Numbered from the stretch's first letter, positions 9,579-19,367 are shown. The stretch is DNA of 64,000 bases from Halomicrobium zhouii (GCF_900114435.1 NZ_FOZK01000002.1:496001-560000), one strand, 5' to 3'. The notes: a model not told the origin generated them from the sequence alone. Program-made: numbers and translations.

Positions 9579-12293
9579 ATGGACGCGGCGCTGGGGCCAC
9601 CCGAGAAGATGGCCGAGAACGCCGACGAGCTGACGCCGATGATGAGCCAGTACTTCGAGCTCTGCGAGCGCTACGACGATTCGCTCGTCCTCTTTCAGGT
9701 CGGCGACTTTTATGAGGCGTTCGAGGCCGCAGCCGAAAAAGTCGCCCGCCTCTGTGAGATTACCCTCACCAAGCGGGAGGACTCGACGGGCCAGTACGCG
9801 ATGGCGGGCATCCCCATCGACAACGCCGAGAGCTACGTCGAGACGCTGCTGGACGCGGGCTACCGGGTCGCCGTCGCCGACCAGGTCGAGGACCCCGACG
9901 AGGTCAGCGGCGTGGTCGAGCGGGCTGTCACCCGGATCATCACTCCTGGCACACTCACTGAAGACGCCCTGCTCCGCTCGCCGGACAACAACTACGTCGC
10001 GGCGCTGACGACGGACTCCAGAAGATTCGGTCTCGCCCTGCTGGACGTCTCGACGGGCGACTTCTACGCGACGAGCGCGAACGACGTCGACGCTATCGCC
10101 GACGAGGTCGGTCGGTTCGCCCCCGCGGAGGCCATCGTCGGGCCGAACGTCGCGGGGGCCACCGACGCGGACGACGTCTTCGGCCCGGCGTGCATGGTGA
10201 CGCCGTACGACGAGCACGTCTTCGAGCGCGACGTGGCCGGCGAGCGCGTGGGGTCGTACTTCGGCGATCCCGACTCGCTGCTGGCCGACGACGTGGAGGT
10301 CCGGGCCTGCGGCGCGTTGCTGGAGTACGCTGAGTACACCCGCGGCGGCCAGAGCGGGACGGCAGACGAGATCGCGGAGACGGCGACCGGCCACGGCCGT
10401 CTCGACTACCTCAACCACCTCACGCGGTACGACCCGCGCGAGTACATGCTGCTCGACGCCGTCGCCCTCGACAGCCTCGAACTGTTCGAGCGCCGGTCGG
10501 TCCGGGGTCACGAGGGCCGCACGCTCGTGGACACGCTCGACGAGACCGCCTGCGCACTCGGACGCCGACAGCTCAACGACTGGATACGCCGGCCGCTGCT
10601 CGACGAGGAGCGGATCGAGGGCCGTCACGCGGCCGTCGAGGAACTCGTCGGCGACGTGCAGACGCGCGAGCGACTCCGTGACTTACTCACCGACGTCTAC
10701 GACCTGGAACGATTGATATCCAGGGTCTCGCGTGGTCGAGCGAACGCCCGCGACCTGCGCTCGCTGGCCGCGACGCTGGGCGTCGTGCCCGAGGTGAAGG
10801 CCGCTATCGCCGACGCCGAGAGCGACCTGCTCGCCGACCTCCACGAGACGCTCGACCCGCTCACCGCGGTCCGCGAGGAGATAGAGCACGCCATCCGCGA
10901 GGACCCGCCGCAGGAAGTGACGGAGGGCAACGTCGTCAAACCTGGCTACGACGAGACGCTGGACGACCTGCGCGAGACCGAGCGGTCGGGCAAGCAGTGG
11001 ATCGCCGACCTGCAGGCCGACGAACGCGAGCGCACCGGCATCGAATCGCTGAAGGTCGACCACCACGCCGTCCACGGCTACTACATCGAGGTGACCGACG
11101 CGAACGCCGACCTCGTGCCAGAGGACTACCAGCGCCGCCAGACCCTGAAGAACGCCGAGCGGTACGTGACGCCCGAACTCAAAGACCGGGAAGACGAAAT
11201 CTTCCGGGCCGAACAACGGGCCGACGACCGCGAGTACGAGCTATTTCGGCAGGTCCGGGACGACGTCGCCGCCGAGTCCGAGCGCGTCCAGGCGCTCGCC
11301 GACAGGCTGGCGACGCTGGACGTCCTGGTTGCCTTCGGCGAGGTGGCCGCGAACCACGACTACTGCCGGCCGTCGGTGGGCGGCGAGGCCATCGACGTCG
11401 AGGGCGGACGCCACCCCGTCGTCGAGCGCGCGGAGGACTCGTTCGTCCCGAACGACGCCCGGTTCACGCCCGACCAGCGTTTCGCGGTCATCACCGGTCC
11501 CAACATGAGCGGGAAGTCGACGTACATGCGCCAGGTCGCGCTGACCTGCGTGCTCGCGCAGGCCGGGAGCTTCGTCCCGGCGCGGTCGGCCGCCCTCCCC
11601 GTCGTCGACCGCGTGTTCACCCGCGTCGGTGCCAGCGACGACATCGCCGGCGGGCGCTCGACGTTCATGATCGAGATGACCGAGCTCGCTGACATCCTGT
11701 CGGGCGCCACCGAGGATTCGCTCATCCTGCTGGACGAGGTGGGGCGGGGAACCTCCACCGCTGACGGCCTGGCCATCGCCCGCGCCGTCACCGAGCACGT
11801 CCACGACGAGATCGGCGCCTACACCCTCTTCGCGACCCACCACCACGAGTTGACTGCGGCGGCCGACGACCTCACGGGCGTGTTCACGCTCCACTTCGAG
11901 ACGCGCCAGGTCGACGGCGAGGTGGTCTTCGAGCACCGGGTCGCACCGGGTGCGGCGGCCGCCTCTTACGGCGTCGAGGTGGCGAAGATGGCGGGCATCC
12001 CCGACGCCGTCGTCGACCGCTCGCGGACGCTACTGGACGACGAACGGGCCGCCGACTCGGTTTCCGACGCCGCCACTGTCGGTGGCGACCCGGCGACGAA
12101 CGGGCACGGCGTGACATCGGACCAGGAGAGCGCCGACTACGGGGCCAAGGACGAACCCGACGACCAGTCACCGGCCGCGCCGACGGACGACGCCCGTCTC
12201 TCCAAGGAACTCCGCGACCTCGACGTCGCGACGATGACACCGCTGGAGGCGATGAACGCGCTCGCGGAACTGAAAGAACGGGTCGACGACTGA
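9579..12293 (+). CDS. mutS: DNA mismatch repair protein MutS
   Basis: 904 aa, MutS1 type. The N-terminal mismatch-reading motif Phe-x-Glu is present in GDFYEAF. The core and clamp domains follow, then the ABC ATPase with Walker [10 protein letters not shown] and Walker [13 protein letters not shown], then a polar acidic linker and a short C-terminal helical dimerisation region. It recognises base mismatches and small loops. A TTG nine codons upstream is in frame, but the ATG at 9579 suits the TATA-like GGGTATTT at about 9547-9553. The adjacent nucS encodes the other known archaeal mismatch system. No mutL is visible here. Confidence 0.95.
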   Translation: MDAALGPPEKMAENADELTPMMSQYFELCERYDDSLVLFQVGDFYEAFEAAAEKVARLCEITLTKREDSTGQYAMAGIPIDNAESYVETLLDAGYRVAVADQVEDPDEVSGVVERAVTRIITPGTLTEDALLRSPDNNYVAALTTDSRRFGLALLDVSTGDFYATSANDVDAIADEVGRFAPAEAIVGPNVAGATDADDVFGPACMVTPYDEHVFERDVAGERVGSYFGDPDSLLADDVEVRACGALLEYAEYTRGGQSGTADEIAETATGHGRLDYLNHLTRYDPREYMLLDAVALDSLELFERRSVRGHEGRTLVDTLDETACALGRRQLNDWIRRPLLDEERIEGRHAAVEELVGDVQTRERLRDLLTDVYDLERLISRVSRGRANARDLRSLAATLGVVPEVKAAIADAESDLLADLHETLDPLTAVREEIEHAIREDPPQEVTEGNVVKPGYDETLDDLRETERSGKQWIADLQADERERTGIESLKVDHHAVHGYYIEVTDANADLVPEDYQRRQTLKNAERYVTPELKDREDEIFRAEQRADDREYELFRQVRDDVAAESERVQALADRLATLDVLVAFGEVAANHDYCRPSVGGEAIDVEGGRHPVVERAEDSFVPNDARFTPDQRFAVITGPNMSGKSTYMRQVALTCVLAQAGSFVPARSAALPVVDRVFTRVGASDDIAGGRSTFMIEMTELADILSGATEDSLILLDEVGRGTSTADGLAIARAVTEHVHDEIGAYTLFATHHHELTAAADDLTGVFTLHFETRQVDGEVVFEHRVAPGAAAASYGVEVAKMAGIPDAVVDRSRTLLDDERAADSVSDAATVGGDPATNGHGVTSDQESADYGAKDEPDDQSPAAPTDDARLSKELRDLDVATMTPLEAMNALAELKERVDD

Positions 12294-12330
12294 GAAGCGG
12301 CCGGGGGGCGAACTCCGACCCATCGGTCGC

Positions 12331-13071
12331 TCACTCGGCCGTCGGTTCGAGCGCGACGAACTCCATTCCCTTCTCGGCGAGGAGTTCGCGCGCCCGGTCG
12401 GTGATAGAAGGCGCGACGAGAATTCCACGAATCGCCGCGTCGTCGTGCAGGTCGCGTTCCAGCGCGCCGACGTAGCGGTCGACCTGGCCGACGGCGTCCG
12501 GGCCGACCCGGCGGCGCTTCAGTTCGACGACGACGGTCCGGCCGTCCGCGTCCTCGCCGTAGATGTCGACGGCGCCGGCTGGGGTGTTCCGTTCGGTCGA
12601 GAGCGGCGTGAACTCCGGTTCGACCAGGTCCGGGTCGTCGAGGATGCGCTGGCGGAGGTCCTCCTCGGTCCCAGTGAGCGAGAGGTCGGTCGGGTCGGTG
12701 ACGTCGAAGCTCGCGGCGTGAGTCACCTCCTCGAAGGTGACGGTCAGTTCCTCCTCCGGCGCAGGACGCTCGCTGCGGACGACGACGTGGCCCTCGTCGA
12801 GGAATACCTCGTGGTCGCATCCCGGCGGCTGCCAATTGACGGGCTGTTGCCCCTCGTCGGTGTGGACCAGCGCGGAGCCGTCGGGCTTCAGCATGACGTG
12901 GCGGTCGCCGGGACCGAGCGTGCTGGCCGCTCGTCCCTCGTAGTCGACGGTGCAGCGACCGAACAGCGTCACCATCGCGCCCCGGTCGAGGCCGCGCTGA
13001 GCGATAGCCTGCGCTTCCTCGGCCGTGGGGTGAGTGGTCGACTGAACCGGCGTGCCGTCGGCAGTCGTCAC
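12331..13071 (-). CDS. nucS: Mismatch-specific endonuclease NucS/EndoMS
   Basis: 246 aa. The C-terminal half has the PD-(D/E)XK nuclease core: D169 in GAVDIYGED, then E183 and K185 in VVVELKRRR. The N-terminal half is the beta-sandwich DNA-binding and dimerisation domain of NucS. In archaea and actinobacteria this enzyme makes double-strand cuts at mismatches and works with the sliding clamp. The tail ends ALEPTAE without an obvious PCNA-binding box. It converges on mutS with about 37 bases between the stops, bringing two mismatch pathways together. Confidence 0.93.
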   Translation of the reverse strand: MTTADGTPVQSTTHPTAEEAQAIAQRGLDRGAMVTLFGRCTVDYEGRAASTLGPGDRHVMLKPDGSALVHTDEGQQPVNWQPPGCDHEVFLDEGHVVVRSERPAPEEELTVTFEEVTHAASFDVTDPTDLSLTGTEEDLRQRILDDPDLVEPEFTPLSTERNTPAGAVDIYGEDADGRTVVVELKRRRVGPDAVGQVDRYVGALERDLHDDAAIRGILVAPSITDRARELLAEKGMEFVALEPTAE

Positions 13072-13083
13072 ACGACAGGATAG

Positions 13084-13635
13084 TCACCCGTCGCGTAAAA
13101 ATGACGCGTCGTCCGGCGGGTACAGCGTTCCCTGTACCGACAGCGCCCGGCGGAGCGTCGCTCGCGCCGACTCCGGAGTGAGCGTCCCGTCGGCGACGGC
13201 CGCCGAGAGCCGGGACCTGGTCTCGACGTACCAGCCCCGGAGCGTCTCGGGGTCGTCGTCCGGGTCGACCAGCACGAGGTCGTTTCCGACCCCCGTCGGG
13301 TCGAGCGAACAGACCAGGTAGGCCGTCGCCTCGAAAGACTGGGAGACGCGGACCAGTGATTCGTAGCTTCCGTCGACGGCATCGAGCACGTCGACAGCGC
13401 TCACTCCGACGTCGAGCGGGCGGGGGTCCACGCGCGTCGTGACCGGTGGCTCGTAGCCGTTCCGTCGCTCGACGCCGAGGTCGGTCGCGACGTCGTCCGT
13501 GTCGGAGGGAGGAGCGGGGCCGCCCAGCGGCGACGTCGGGCCGATGGCGGCGTCGAGGCGTTCTCCCCAGTGGGCGTAGCGGAGAGTGAACGTCCCGTCT
13601 GGCTGGCGGTAGGCGACGAGTGCACGGTGGCCCAT
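13084..13635 (-). CDS. Conserved haloarchaeal protein, DUF6735-like
   Basis: 183 aa, soluble. The N-terminus MGHRALVAYRQPDG and the following YAHWG motif are characteristic of a haloarchaeal family I recall as DUF6735. Length and ending (LYPPDDASFL) are consistent with that family. It lies 12 bases upstream of nucS on the same strand, so the two probably form an operon, which hints at a nucleic-acid or stress role. No catalytic motif is visible. Confidence 0.75.
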   Translation of the reverse strand: MGHRALVAYRQPDGTFTLRYAHWGERLDAAIGPTSPLGGPAPPSDTDDVATDLGVERRNGYEPPVTTRVDPRPLDVGVSAVDVLDAVDGSYESLVRVSQSFEATAYLVCSLDPTGVGNDLVLVDPDDDPETLRGWYVETRSRLSAAVADGTLTPESARATLRRALSVQGTLYPPDDASFLRDG

Positions 13636-13731
13636 CGGTGGGCGCCGCTGGCCCCCTCATCCGCCAAAAAGGTCGGCACGGATCCCTGGGGGCTGCCCGT
13701 TGGAAACCCGGGTCCCGCCCGGCGATTCACT

Positions 13732-14496
13732 CTATCGATCCTGACTTGCCGATCCGACCGTCGCCGCCGTCTCGTTCGCCTCGGACTCGGTTTCGGGGCG
13801 CTCGGGGAGCGTATCGTAGGTCCCGTCGTCGTCACCGTCTCGCCAGTGGCCGGCGACGAACTCGCCGTCGTAGGTGACGACGACGGTGTACTCGTCGGGC
13901 TGGGCGATGTGGATCGTGGCGTTGTACTGAATCTCTGGGTGGCACGTCGCCCCGGTCTCGGTCGGCGTCGGCGTGGGAGTGACTTCGGTCGAAGTGGCCG
14001 TTCCGTTGGATCCGGTCCCGTTACTCTCCGTCTCGTTTGCCGCCGTCGACGTGGGGGTCGGTGCTGCCGTCGTCTGATTCGCGCTGGACCCGTTCGTCGC
14101 AGTTCCGTTCACCGGTGTCGAGGTCGGGGTGGCTGTCTCGGGCCTCGGCGTCTCGGTCGGAGTCGCTTCCGGCGTCTCCGACGTTATCTCGAGGAGATAC
14201 CGCTGGGGACCGAACTCCTCGAAGGAGGCCGAAACCGTCGTGTCGTTGCTGGCGACCGGGAGCGACCGGTTGAGGACGAGCGCTTCGCCACCACTGATGT
14301 CCTCTCTGACCGCGGACCCGCTCGTCGTGTTCGGGTCGCCACAGTACACGTCGGTCGTCTCGAACGAGGCCAGCGTGGCGCCGCCGATGCCCTCGGAGTC
14401 GCCACCGAAGGCGGCCGGGAAGGAGAGCGCGAGGGCGACGGCGGCGCCGACCAGCACGAGGCCGAGGAACAGCACGAGGACGTGGTCGCTGTCCAT
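13732..14496 (-). CDS. Membrane-anchored extracellular protein with Thr/Pro/Asn-rich linker
   Basis: 254 aa. One N-terminal helix (residues 6-28) is followed by an external part. The central third is a low-complexity Thr/Pro/Ser/Asn region with many NxS/T sequons, as in haloarchaeal glycosylated surface linkers. A small folded region with one Cys follows (CHPEIQYNATIHI, with HWRDGDDDGTYD near the end). No family was recognised and no enzyme motif is visible. The gene stands alone between DUF6735 and the divergent aminopeptidase. Confidence 0.7.
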   Translation of the reverse strand: MDSDHVLVLFLGLVLVGAAVALALSFPAAFGGDSEGIGGATLASFETTDVYCGDPNTTSGSAVREDISGGEALVLNRSLPVASNDTTVSASFEEFGPQRYLLEITSETPEATPTETPRPETATPTSTPVNGTATNGSSANQTTAAPTPTSTAANETESNGTGSNGTATSTEVTPTPTPTETGATCHPEIQYNATIHIAQPDEYTVVVTYDGEFVAGHWRDGDDDGTYDTLPERPETESEANETAATVGSASQDR

Positions 14497-14593
14497 GTTC
14501 GCTAGCAGTCCGCGCGCCGGATAAGTACACGCACCGTACTGGGAGACGGGGCGGTGACGCTGGGGTTTTGACGCCGGCGACCGACGTCGTCGT

Positions 14594-15703
14594 ATGGACG
14601 AGCGAATCAGGGAACACGCCGAGGTACTGGTCGAGTGGAGCGCCCGCGTCGACCCGGGGGACGACGTCGTCCTCTCGGTGGGCGAGGGCGCTCACGACCT
14701 GGCCGTTGCCGTAGCCGAGCGACTGGGCGACCGGGGCGCGAACGTGGTGACTACGTACAGTTCCAGCGAGGTAACCCGCGCATACCTCCGGGCCCACGAG
14801 GGCGGGTTCGAGTCCGACCCGGACTACGAGCGAGCGCTCTACGAACGGGCGGACGTCGTCCTCGCGCTGAAAGGGACCAACAACACCGCCGGCGCGGCCG
14901 ACGTGCCCGCAGATCGCCGGCAGGCCTACTCGCGCGCCCGGCAGGGGATCCGTGAGGCGCGCCTGGACACCGACTGGGTGTCGACCCAGCACCCGACCAG
15001 GGCGATGGCCCAGCAGGCCGGGATGAGTTACGAGGCCTACCGGGAGTTCGTCTACGACGCCACGCTGCGGGACTGGGCGTCCCTCGCCGACGAGATGGCC
15101 CGGCTCAAGGACGTCTTCGACCACGGCAACGAAGTGCGTATCGTGCGCGAGAGCCCGAACGCAACGACCGACCTCTCGATGTCCATCGAGGGCCGGACCG
15201 CGGTCAACTCCGCCGCGTCGGTGGCCTACGACTCCCACAACCTTCCCTCGGGCGAGGTGTTCACCGCGCCCCACGCCACCGAGGGCGAGGTGACCTTCGA
15301 CGTCCCGATGACGGTCAACGGCTCCCAGGTCCGGGACGTCCGCCTCGTCTTCGAGGACGGGGTCGTCACCGACTACGAGGCCGCCCGTGGGGAGTCTGTC
15401 ATCGGGGACGTGCTGGATACCGACGACGGCGCGAAACGCCTGGGTGAACTCGGCGTCGGGATGAACCGCGGTATCGACCGCATCACCGACAACATCCTCT
15501 TCGACGAGAAGATGGGCGGGACGGTCCACCTGGCGCTGGGCCGGGCCTACGACGCCTGTCTCCCCGAGGGAGAGGCCGGCAACGACAGCGCCGTCCACGT
15601 CGACCTGATCACCGACCTGCGGGAGAACGGGCGCCTGCTCGTCGACGACGAACCAGTCCTGGTGAACGGCAAATTCCGGTGGGAGGACGGGTTCGAGGCC
15701 TGA
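14594..15703 (+). CDS. M29-family metallo-aminopeptidase
   Basis: 369 aa, the usual length of thermophilic-type (AmpS/PepS) aminopeptidases. Recognisable are the N-terminal Rossmann-like half and the C-terminal metal site: Glu in SGEVFTAPH, His in VHLALGRAYD, and the final His-x-Asp in AVHVDLI. These enzymes remove N-terminal residues using two divalent metal ions and work in cytoplasmic peptide recycling. It stands alone or leads a short run with the next gene, 43 bases downstream. Confidence 0.9.
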   Translation: MDERIREHAEVLVEWSARVDPGDDVVLSVGEGAHDLAVAVAERLGDRGANVVTTYSSSEVTRAYLRAHEGGFESDPDYERALYERADVVLALKGTNNTAGAADVPADRRQAYSRARQGIREARLDTDWVSTQHPTRAMAQQAGMSYEAYREFVYDATLRDWASLADEMARLKDVFDHGNEVRIVRESPNATTDLSMSIEGRTAVNSAASVAYDSHNLPSGEVFTAPHATEGEVTFDVPMTVNGSQVRDVRLVFEDGVVTDYEAARGESVIGDVLDTDDGAKRLGELGVGMNRGIDRITDNILFDEKMGGTVHLALGRAYDACLPEGEAGNDSAVHVDLITDLRENGRLLVDDEPVLVNGKFRWEDGFEA

Positions 15704-15746
15704 AGACTGGCCGAGCTTTTTCAGGAACCCACCCGACTCACCGCAC

Positions 15747-16163
15747 ATGTACGAGCAGTACGTCGGCGACGTCGTCTACGAGGAGACCCAGGCCCGGGAG
15801 GAGGGGTTCGACCTCACCGTCGCCAGCGTCCACGAGATCGTCGAACCCGGTCGCGTCGACTTCGGGGGCGGCGAACTCGAACCGGCCGAGACGACTCCCC
15901 ACGACAGCGAGAAACGAAATCCGGACGACGACTACGAGTGGTGGACGCTACGCGAGGGGCAGTACCTGGTCGAGTACAACGAGTCGCTGACCGGCGAGGC
16001 GACGGTGACGGTCCAGTCCCGGACTGAACTGCTCGAACGCGGCGTCTCGCATCCCACCCTGCGCGTCGACGAGTTGCCGCGGGTCCCGATTTCGGTGGGC
16101 GGCGCCGGGATCAGGATCAAGGAGAACGCGCGACTCTCGACCATCGTCGACGCCGAGACGTAG
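15747..16163 (+). CDS. dUTPase/dCTP-deaminase-fold protein
   Basis: 138 aa. The order of strands around [11 protein letters not shown], then [38 protein letters not shown] (seen in part), resembles the trimeric dUTPase/dCTP deaminase family. The usual strictly conserved catalytic motifs are weak, so this may be a non-catalytic or diverged relative. A TATA-like CTTTTTCAGG lies about 30 bases before the ATG. Any function in nucleotide hygiene is inferred from fold resemblance only. Confidence 0.55.
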   Translation: MYEQYVGDVVYEETQAREEGFDLTVASVHEIVEPGRVDFGGGELEPAETTPHDSEKRNPDDDYEWWTLREGQYLVEYNESLTGEATVTVQSRTELLERGVSHPTLRVDELPRVPISVGGAGIRIKENARLSTIVDAET

Positions 16164-16208
16164 CCGGAGACCGCGGCGCCGGAGGGGGCCGACGACGGTT
16201 CGACGGGC

Positions 16209-16215
16209 TTTTTAA
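16209..16215 (+). promoter_or_regulatory. TATA box of rps6e
   Basis: TTTTTAA is centred about 26 bases before the ATG at 16238, the spacing expected for a leaderless haloarchaeal transcript. Confidence 0.7.
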
Positions 16216-16237
16216 GCGCGGCCGGTACGGATCCCGT

Positions 16238-16627
16238 ATGGCAGAATTTACGGTCGCGGTCGCCGACCCCGAGAGCGGCCAGACGCACCAGCTAGACGTG
16301 GACGGACAGGACGCCAACCGCTTCATCGGCAAGGACATCGGCGAGGACGTCGACGGCGGCGCAGTCGGGCTCGACGGCTACACGCTGGAGATCTCCGGCG
16401 GCTCCGACGACGCAGGCCGACCGATGCGCGGCGACGTCCGCGGTTCGGACCTCAAGTCCATCCTCACCGACGGCGGCGTCGGCTTCAACCCCGAACGCGA
16501 CGGCGAGCGCAAGCGCATCACCGTCCGCGGCCGCGAGGTCAGCGACGCGACGGCCCAGATCAACGCCCGCATCAGCGCTCGCGGCGACGAGTCCGTCGAG
16601 GACCTGCTCGGCGGCGACGACGAGTAA
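16238..16627 (+). CDS. rps6e: 30S ribosomal protein S6e
   Basis: 129 aa. The start [18 protein letters not shown] and the signature [21 protein letters not shown] are typical of archaeal S6e, a small-subunit protein without a bacterial counterpart. Length is normal for archaea. Its TATA box sits 26 bases upstream. The next gene begins one base after its stop, so the pair is cotranscribed. Confidence 0.95.
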   Translation: MAEFTVAVADPESGQTHQLDVDGQDANRFIGKDIGEDVDGGAVGLDGYTLEISGGSDDAGRPMRGDVRGSDLKSILTDGGVGFNPERDGERKRITVRGREVSDATAQINARISARGDESVEDLLGGDDE

Positions 16628-16628
16628 C

Positions 16629-17057
16629 GTGGCCGACCGCCTGCCGAGCGACCACGACGCCGTCGAGACCCACCGCGCGACGGTCTCGCAGGTCGGCCGA
16701 ATGGGTCGCCCGCAGGTCGCAGTCCCCGACTCCGTCGCGGTCGACGAGGGCGAGGTTTTTCGCGTCGTCCTGGACGGCGAGGAGTACCACGGCCGCGTCG
16801 AGACGACCCTCGACGGCGACCGGGTGATCCGCCGCGCCGCGGACAACGCCCGTCTCGTCCGCGAGGGCGAGGGTGAGAACCGCCTCGCCGAGTGGTTCGA
16901 CGGCGTCGACGTCGCCTTCGGCGACTCGGTCCACTTCGACGTCGTCACCGGGGGCCACAAGTACGGCCTCCGGTCGCCCGGCGAACGCGTCGTCTACACC
17001 GCGACGGACGGCCTGGACTCGTCGCTGGCGGACATCGCCCGCAACCTCGAGGAGTAG
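16629..17057 (+). CDS. Conserved haloarchaeal protein, DUF7112-like
   Basis: 142 aa with a GTG start directly after the rps6e stop (one base between). The sequence (SQVGRMGRPQVAVPD, GGHKYGLRSPGERVVY) matches a small haloarchaeal family I recall as DUF7112. Soluble and mostly beta by appearance. The tight coupling to a ribosomal gene suggests a translation-linked role, but nothing in the sequence proves it. Confidence 0.75.
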   Translation: MADRLPSDHDAVETHRATVSQVGRMGRPQVAVPDSVAVDEGEVFRVVLDGEEYHGRVETTLDGDRVIRRAADNARLVREGEGENRLAEWFDGVDVAFGDSVHFDVVTGGHKYGLRSPGERVVYTATDGLDSSLADIARNLEE

Positions 17058-17150
17058 CGACCCGTTATCGCCGCAGAATCGCGTTCTCTCGTTTGATACT
17101 CGCACGAAACGCTCAAGATTACCGCTGCTGTAGCTGATTCCATCGCCAGG

Positions 17151-18029
17151 ATGTCGGAGTCCATCATCGCTGATTTCGTCGGCAAATTCAACGCCGAGGT
17201 GCTGACGCGCGCCGAACCCGTCAAGGGCCGCGTCCTCCTCAGCCAGAAGCGACTGGTTCTCGCCGCCAAGGAAGACGACAAGCTGACGATCCCGCTCTCC
17301 AGCATCTTCGACGTCGCCGTCGGCCACATCCCGCCCGACCTCGGGGACTTCTTCGACTCGACGGTGACCGTCGCCTTCGAGCGCGGCAACGCCCGCCACG
17401 TCGCCGTCGTCGAGGCCGACGACGACAAGATCTCGAAATTCTCGACGGTGCTGTTCAAGGCCATCCTCAACGGCACCGAGACGACCGTCAAGGAACGCGC
17501 CCGCGTCGGTGGGCGGGTCACCAGCGAGGAGTACACCACCGCGAAGCTGTTCCTCAAGCCTGGTACGGTGGAGTTCCGCAGACCCGAGGGCTCCTTCGAG
17601 GTCTCGCTGAAGACCGTCACCGACTTCCAGCGCTCTACTCGCGAGATCGCGGGCTCGAACCGCCCGGCGCTGACCTTCCGACACATGAAAGACGGCACCG
17701 CGATCACCACCGAGGCCGCCCTGGCCTCGCCGCGGAAGATGGCCATCCTCGGTCGGTTCCTCCGCCTCGAGTACAGCGACCTCATGCAGGAACTCCAGGA
17801 CGTCGAACTCACCTCGGACAAGACGGAGATCCTCGTCGCCATGTACTCCACGGGCGACCTCGACGGGATGCCGCTGGCCAACATCGTCAGCGCCGAGGCC
17901 TCCGAAGTGACCATGCTCCTCCAGGACATGGAGGAGGAGGGACTCCTCCAGGACTCCGCCGACGGCCCGACACTCACGCCGACGGGTGAGGTCGTCGCCA
18001 GCCGGCACCTGGAGGACGTCAATGACTAA
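17151..18029 (+). CDS. cheF: CheF, archaellum-chemotaxis adaptor (copy 1)
   Basis: 292 aa, DUF439/CheF family. The typical start (FVGKFNAEVLTR, then RVLLSQKRLVLA) leads into a PH-like beta domain, and the C-terminal ~90 residues look like a winged helix (TEILVAMYSTGDLDGMPLANI). CheF proteins bind CheY-P on one side and archaellum components (ArlCDE) on the other, passing the signal to the motor. This copy is outside the che operon, separated from it by a methyltransferase gene and a hairpin cluster. A T-run terminator follows its stop. Confidence 0.9.
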   Translation: MSESIIADFVGKFNAEVLTRAEPVKGRVLLSQKRLVLAAKEDDKLTIPLSSIFDVAVGHIPPDLGDFFDSTVTVAFERGNARHVAVVEADDDKISKFSTVLFKAILNGTETTVKERARVGGRVTSEEYTTAKLFLKPGTVEFRRPEGSFEVSLKTVTDFQRSTREIAGSNRPALTFRHMKDGTAITTEAALASPRKMAILGRFLRLEYSDLMQELQDVELTSDKTEILVAMYSTGDLDGMPLANIVSAEASEVTMLLQDMEEEGLLQDSADGPTLTPTGEVVASRHLEDVND

Positions 18030-18033
18030 CGAC

Positions 18034-18040
18034 CTTTTTT
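18034..18040 (+). terminator. T-run terminator after cheF copy 1
   Basis: Seven T residues begin five bases after the cheF stop, a common archaeal termination signal. A cluster of six hairpins follows directly (18098-18283). Confidence 0.6.
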
Positions 18041-18097
18041 CGTGGGGGGAATCGCGCTCGCCTCCGGCGAGTGCTCAACCCCCCACAAAAAACGCCC

Positions 18098-18283
18098 TCA
18101 GACGCGCTTCGCGCGTCTGATGGGCTCGCAAGTGCGGAGCACTTGCGAACGTCGTCCTGCGGTCGCGGCGCGACCGCAGGGCTCGTCGGAGCGAAGCTCC
18201 GACGGCGATGAAAAAAGGCCGGACGTCTCGCTCACTTCGTTCGCTCGCGTCCGGTGAAACCGCGCTCGCTCCGCTCGCGCGGT
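18098..18283. repeat. Cluster of six short GC-rich hairpins
   Basis: Six perfect or near-perfect inverted repeats stand almost end to end: 18098-18120, 18126-18148, 18156-18180, 18184-18204, 18219-18254 and 18259-18283. Loops are short (TTC, GGAG, CGAAG and similar). The last hairpin runs into GCGGTATGCTTGGC, which recurs at 49081-49094. The region lies between convergent genes and has no credible coding frame. Confidence 0.8.
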
Positions 18284-18311
18284 ATGCTTGGCACTGACCG
18301 CAGAGACTTGT

Positions 18312-19067
18312 TCAGACCGACTTCTCCATCGTCCATACCTGCGTCGTATCCCCGTCCTCGATCGGTTCACCGTCGAAGCCGCCTGCCACGTCCCACGAGT
18401 CGAACGGGGAAATGCGGGCCAGGAGTTCCAGTTCGCGCTTCGGGAGGAAGGTCAGCTGGAGCCGTTCCTCGAACACCAGTTCCTCGTCCCGGTGGAGTTC
18501 GTTCTCGACGGAGAACCACTGTTCGACCTCGTCGGTGATCTGCGTCCGCGTCCGGAACGTGTGTGGTTCCCCGTCGAACTCGACGTCCTCGGACTGCCAC
18601 TCGCCGTATTCCTCGCAGACGAGGTCGAAGCTCGGGACGAAGACGTCGAAGACGAACTGACCACCGGGGGCGAGAGCGTCGTACACTGACTCCAGGGCGC
18701 CGAGCTGATCGTCGGCGGTGCGGAGGTGCTGCACGCTGTTGAAGGGGCAGTAGATCAGGTCGTACTCCCGGTCGACTGTGAATTCCGTCATGTCGGCCTG
18801 CCAGACCGACGGTTCGAGTCCCTCGTCGTCGACTTTCTCCCGGAGGACGTCGAGAACGTCAGAAGAGAGATCGATACCGTCGACGTCGACGCCGGCACGG
18901 AGCAGTTCCAGATAGACCCGGCCGGTGCCGCAGGCGAGTTCGAGAGCCGGACCGTCGACGGATTTCGCTCGTTCGCGGTAGAATCCGGCGTCGTCGCGGT
19001 CGGAGACAGACACCTGTCGGTCGTAGAGCCGTGCCGCGTCGCCTCGATAGCCGGTGTCGTCGGCCAT
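18312..19067 (-). CDS. Class I SAM-dependent methyltransferase
   Basis: 251 aa. Motif I is LELACGTGRVYLE, followed by GVDVDGIDLS (acidic residue binding the ribose) and YDLIYCPFNSVQHL, all in the order of a Rossmann-fold methyltransferase. The substrate is not evident; the acidic C-terminal half resembles small-molecule rather than rRNA enzymes. It sits between the two cheF genes on the same strand as the che operon but about 300 bases below its end. A link to chemotaxis is possible only by position. Confidence 0.82.
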   Translation of the reverse strand: MADDTGYRGDAARLYDRQVSVSDRDDAGFYRERAKSVDGPALELACGTGRVYLELLRAGVDVDGIDLSSDVLDVLREKVDDEGLEPSVWQADMTEFTVDREYDLIYCPFNSVQHLRTADDQLGALESVYDALAPGGQFVFDVFVPSFDLVCEEYGEWQSEDVEFDGEPHTFRTRTQITDEVEQWFSVENELHRDEELVFEERLQLTFLPKRELELLARISPFDSWDVAGGFDGEPIEDGDTTQVWTMEKSV

Positions 19068-19205
19068 GGCGAGTGCGTCGCGGACAGCCGCAAAAGCGTT
19101 TCTCCACGCGTGACACGCTGGGACACACTGCAGTGGGGCCGGTCCAGAACCAGCCTTCCGCGGATGAGTCGTTATTTATACTTGGATAGTGCGATCGAAA
19201 TTATC

Positions 19206-19364
19206 GTGACCGAAACACAGTTCGACCAGCTCCGTCGGATCCAGTTCCTGCTCGTCGTGCTGATTACGCTGGTTGCCGTAGATGTGGCTGGTCCGGTATT
19301 CGGCGTTCTGACGACGGCGTTCGTCGTTCTGCTGCTCGCAGTGGATCCGATGTTTACGTCGTAG
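19206..19364 (+). CDS. Small two-helix membrane protein (52 aa)
   Basis: The likely product is 52 aa from the GTG at 19206: a polar start (MTETQFDQLRRIQ) and two hydrophobic stretches covering most of the remainder. An in-frame ATG at 19164 would add 14 residues, but the sequence TTTATACTT at 19174-19182 looks like a TATA box placed 26-30 bases before the GTG, which argues for the shorter, leaderless form. It converges on the second cheF, with three bases between their stops. Function unknown. Confidence 0.6.
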   Translation: MTETQFDQLRRIQFLLVVLITLVAVDVAGPVFGVLTTAFVVLLLAVDPMFTS

Positions 19365-19367
19365 AAA

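Noticed and set aside
18098-18283. Possible CRISPR array
   Set aside because: The units are hairpins of different sequence, with no constant repeat and no regular spacers; no cas genes nearby.
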